NCBI GenBank assembly: GCA_964505195.1
Contig: CAZDGV010000018.1
Location: 1 to 31,388, forward strand
Source: CAZDGV01 sp964505195
Lineage (GTDB): Bacteria > Bacteroidota > Bacteroidia > Chitinophagales > Chitinophagaceae
DNA: 31,388 nucleotides
Direction of reading: 5' to 3'
In this document: piece after piece, positions 30,799 through 31,388 of the stretch
How positions within the stretch are numbered: position 1 is the stretch's first letter
How the letters are laid out: each line of letters starts with the position of its first letter
Notes under the pieces: model-generated
The model's database searches: none
Told to the model about the DNA's origin: nothing
The model's input: only the letters and a program-made list of their open reading frames with translations
Translations under genes and position numbers: made by a program

Positions 30799-31388
30799 TT
30801 AAGACGCAACATTCATGAACTGCATGTAGGTTGCAAGATCTTTATCTCCTCTCCCACTCAAACATACTACTACCTGATCCTTGGGCTGCAACTGCAATTG
30901 ATCCAACACTGCAAACGCATGTGCCGTTTCAAGTGCAGGAATGATGCCTTCCAATTTACTAAGCTCAAAGGCAGCTTGAAGTGCTTCGCTGTCGGTAGCA
31001 CTTACAAACTTCGCCCTGCCACTTTCATACAAATGGGCGTGAAGCGGACCAATACCGGGATAATCCAATCCTGCTGAAATGCTATGCGGTTCTACTACCT
31101 GTCCATCATCTGTTTGCATTAGCAAACTCATGCTTCCATGTAAAACACCCGGCTTACCTAATTGCGTAGTAGCGGCACTCATGCCGGTAGTAATCCCTTC
31201 ACCTGCTGCCTCTACTGCAACCAGCTGCACCGACTGTTCATCAAGGAAATGATAAAAAGCACCGGCGGCATTGCTTCCTCCGCCCACGCATGCTACCACA
31301 TGCGTAGGCAAATCGTTACCTGTTTCTTCCAAGATCTGATTCCGTATCTCTTCACTGATCACACTTTGGAAAGTGGCTACCATATCGG
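30799..31388 (-). CDS. trpB: Tryptophan synthase beta subunit, C-terminal part (cut by window edge)
   Basis: The reading frame runs off the right end of the window, so only the last ~196 residues are seen and the Met at 31383 is internal (preceded by Asp, matching the usual PYPVMVREFQ region). The PLP phosphate loop ACVGGGSNAAG, the AVEAAGEG block, the PGVLHGS segment around the COMM/bridge region, and the C-terminal CLSGRGDKD are all TrpB signatures. The Schiff-base lysine lies in the missing N-terminal half. It is translated just before trpA. Confidence 0.95.
   Translation of the reverse strand, partial: DMVATFQSVISEEIRNQILEETGNDLPTHVVACVGGGSNAAGAFYHFLDEQSVQLVAVEAAGEGITTGMSAATTQLGKPGVLHGSMSLLMQTDDGQVVEPHSISAGLDYPGIGPLHAHLYESGRAKFVSATDSEALQAAFELSKLEGIIPALETAHAFAVLDQLQLQPKDQVVVCLSGRGDKDLATYMQFMNVAS

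Noticed and set aside
1..31388. Mobile element, CRISPR, toxin-antitoxin or defence island
   Set aside because: No transposase, integrase, repeat-spacer array, small paired toxin-antitoxin genes or nuclease/helicase defence genes were seen; gene content is housekeeping and metabolic.

Overview
The window looks like ordinary chromosome of a Bacteroidota bacterium, most likely of the Chitinophagaceae type. The evidence is a type IX secretion C-terminal sorting domain (31-1434), a Bacteroidota-style three-subunit succinate dehydrogenase with a one-piece cytochrome b, two DUF4369-TlpA thioredoxin proteins, and perfect TAnnTTTG -7 boxes ahead of most transcription units. Leaders are short and mostly lack Shine-Dalgarno sequences. 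The family-level assignment is inference from gene style; there is no rRNA in the window to confirm it. I see no rRNA, tRNA, CRISPR array, insertion sequence, prophage or integrase.

Layout. 1-1434 (+): 3' part of a large surface or secreted protein, cut by the window edge. 1433-1467: a heptanucleotide tandem repeat. 5098-1553 (-): sdhC-sdhA-sdhB. 7610-5265 (-): sugar kinase, murQ and a conserved hypothetical gene. 7722-13757 (+): C-terminal processing protease, cystathionine beta-synthase, a BtuF-like metal-receptor protein, class I FbaB aldolase with a strong terminator, and accD, with smpB directly after accD. 20248-14208 (-): a tightly packed four-gene unit parE - methyltransferase - DUF1835 protein - parC. 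20418-21677 (+): a YkgJ-type Cys-cluster protein and a small lipoprotein. 25001-21680 (-): ABC ATPase, hutI, hutG. 31388-25077 (-): trpB (partial), trpA, hisH, hisA, hisF, hisIE and two tandem TlpA-like genes, with very short gaps or ATGA overlaps throughout. No gene-free stretch exceeds 300 bases.

Functionally the window mixes respiration (Sdh), cell-wall amino-sugar recycling (MurQ plus kinase), fatty-acid synthesis entry (AccD), ribosome rescue (SmpB), DNA decatenation (topoisomerase IV), histidine and tryptophan synthesis, and histidine breakdown (HutI, HutG). The most unusual features are organisational. Topoisomerase IV subunits flank a methyltransferase and a DUF1835 protein in one coupled unit. 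Two envelope thioredoxin-like genes are translationally coupled to the end of the histidine operon. Histidine-degradation genes follow the histidine-synthesis operon on the same strand. I did not find a convincing wholly new system; the topoisomerase IV sandwich and the his-TlpA coupling are the best leads.
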